Assembly (NCBI RefSeq): GCF_000220565.1
Contig: NZ_AFPM01000077.1
Coordinates: 1-58,319, forward strand
Direction of reading: 5' to 3'
Origin: Oceanicola sp. S124
GTDB lineage: Bacteria; Pseudomonadota; Alphaproteobacteria; Rhodobacterales; Rhodobacteraceae
DNA length: 58,319 bases
Shown here: one piece after another, positions 58,045 to 58,319 of the stretch
Position numbering within the stretch: the first letter of the stretch is position 1
Layout of the letters: each line of letters begins with the position of its first letter
Translations under genes and position numbers: made by a program
Notes under the pieces: generated by a model
Database searches by the model: none
Seen by the model: only the letters and a program-made list of their open reading frames with translations
Told to the model about the DNA's origin: nothing

Positions 58045-58319
58045 TTGCGCACCGCTCCGCGGCCGAAGTCCGGCGCATCGGTGTCCTGGCCCGCCTCGAT
58101 GATGCTGCGCCGAATGGCGCGGGTGCGAGTGAAGTAATCGTGCAGCAGGTCACCGTCGTCGCGCCGGATCGCCCGTTGCAGGCGGAACAGCTCTTCGGTG
58201 AAGCGCTGAAGGATCTCCAGCGTCGCCTGCTTGTTCGACAGGAAGACGTCGCGCCACATGGTCGGATCGCTGGCGGCGATCCGGGTGAAGTCACGGAAAC
58301 CGGCGGCGGAGTACTTGAT
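58041..58319 (-). CDS. tyrC: Prephenate/arogenate dehydrogenase, C-terminal part (cut by window edge)
   Basis: The final 92 residues of a TyrA/TyrC-type dehydrogenase of tyrosine synthesis, starting IKYSAAGFRDFTRIAASD at the window edge. The segment AGFRDFTRIAASDPTMWRDVFLSN is the conserved dimerisation region of this family. The NAD-binding domain lies outside the window. The stop overlaps the start of the extensin-like gene by four bases. Confidence 0.88.
   Translation of the reverse strand: MKYSAAGFRDFTRIAASDPTMWRDVFLSNKQATLEILQRFTEELFRLQRAIRRDDGDLLHDYFTRTRAIRRSIIEAGQDTDAPDFGRGAVRK

Overview
The window is a high-GC chromosomal segment, most likely from an alphaproteobacterium of the family Rhodobacteraceae. 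This is inferred from gcrA, an F1-only ATP synthase operon (atpHAGDC without Fo genes), an iron-sulfur (CryB/PhrB-type) photolyase, the mce-DUF1467 pair, an FNR-type box, and several small families typical of that group. I see 54 protein genes, one of them cut by the right edge, mostly housekeeping. There is no transposase, phage gene, CRISPR array, rRNA or recognisable tRNA.

Layout. 1-5.7 kb: LMW phosphatase, sirtuin, rpmB, hrpB, meaB. 6.1-9.1 kb: argD-argF followed by the cell-cycle regulator gcrA with its own promoter. 9.4-17.4 kb: an AsmA-like protein, rimO, the photolyase, two small four-cysteine DUF6455 genes behind an FNR-type promoter, and an SLC13/RCK transporter. 17.7-24.3 kb: yebC, a secreted tandem DUF1036-like protein, a secreted 18-repeat MORN protein, nadE, a 2OG-Fe(II) oxygenase, wrbA. 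24.6-32.2 kb: an orphan receiver protein, mce-DUF1467, an EI24 membrane protein with a nitroreductase, an HDAC-family deacetylase, DUF167, an M48 lipoprotein and a second SLC13/RCK transporter. 32.4-38.9 kb: a YmdB-like phosphoesterase, a cell-wall amidase with an excalibur lipoprotein, gatC-gatA, a ceramidase-like membrane hydrolase, a UPF0173 hydrolase and an H-type lectin. 39-44 kb: atpHAGDC. 44.5-50.4 kb: a glycine/aspartate-repeat protein, a methyltransferase, gloB and clpA. 50.7-58.3 kb: an envelope-related cluster with an M23 peptidase, a MotB/OmpA-like protein carrying a very long coiled coil, its MotA/TolQ/ExbB-like partner, a ChaC-type cyclotransferase, DUF2125, an extensin-like hydrolase and the 3' part of an arogenate/prephenate dehydrogenase gene.

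The most interesting items are: (1) the two-gene stator-like pair at 51733-55494, whose periplasmic coiled coil (about 650 residues) is far longer than the periplasm is wide if fully extended; (2) a dispersed multi-hairpin repeat in at least six intergenic copies, whose second hairpin changes sequence but keeps its base pairing; (3) a near-textbook class II FNR promoter at 15574-15622 in front of two four-cysteine DUF6455 genes; (4) a six-module internal duplication in the 17-residue-repeat protein at 44493-46037; and (5) a nested perfect inverted repeat at 46134-46220.

Most functions are family assignments made by reading the translated sequence. Starts were chosen from Shine-Dalgarno positions and usual family N-termini.
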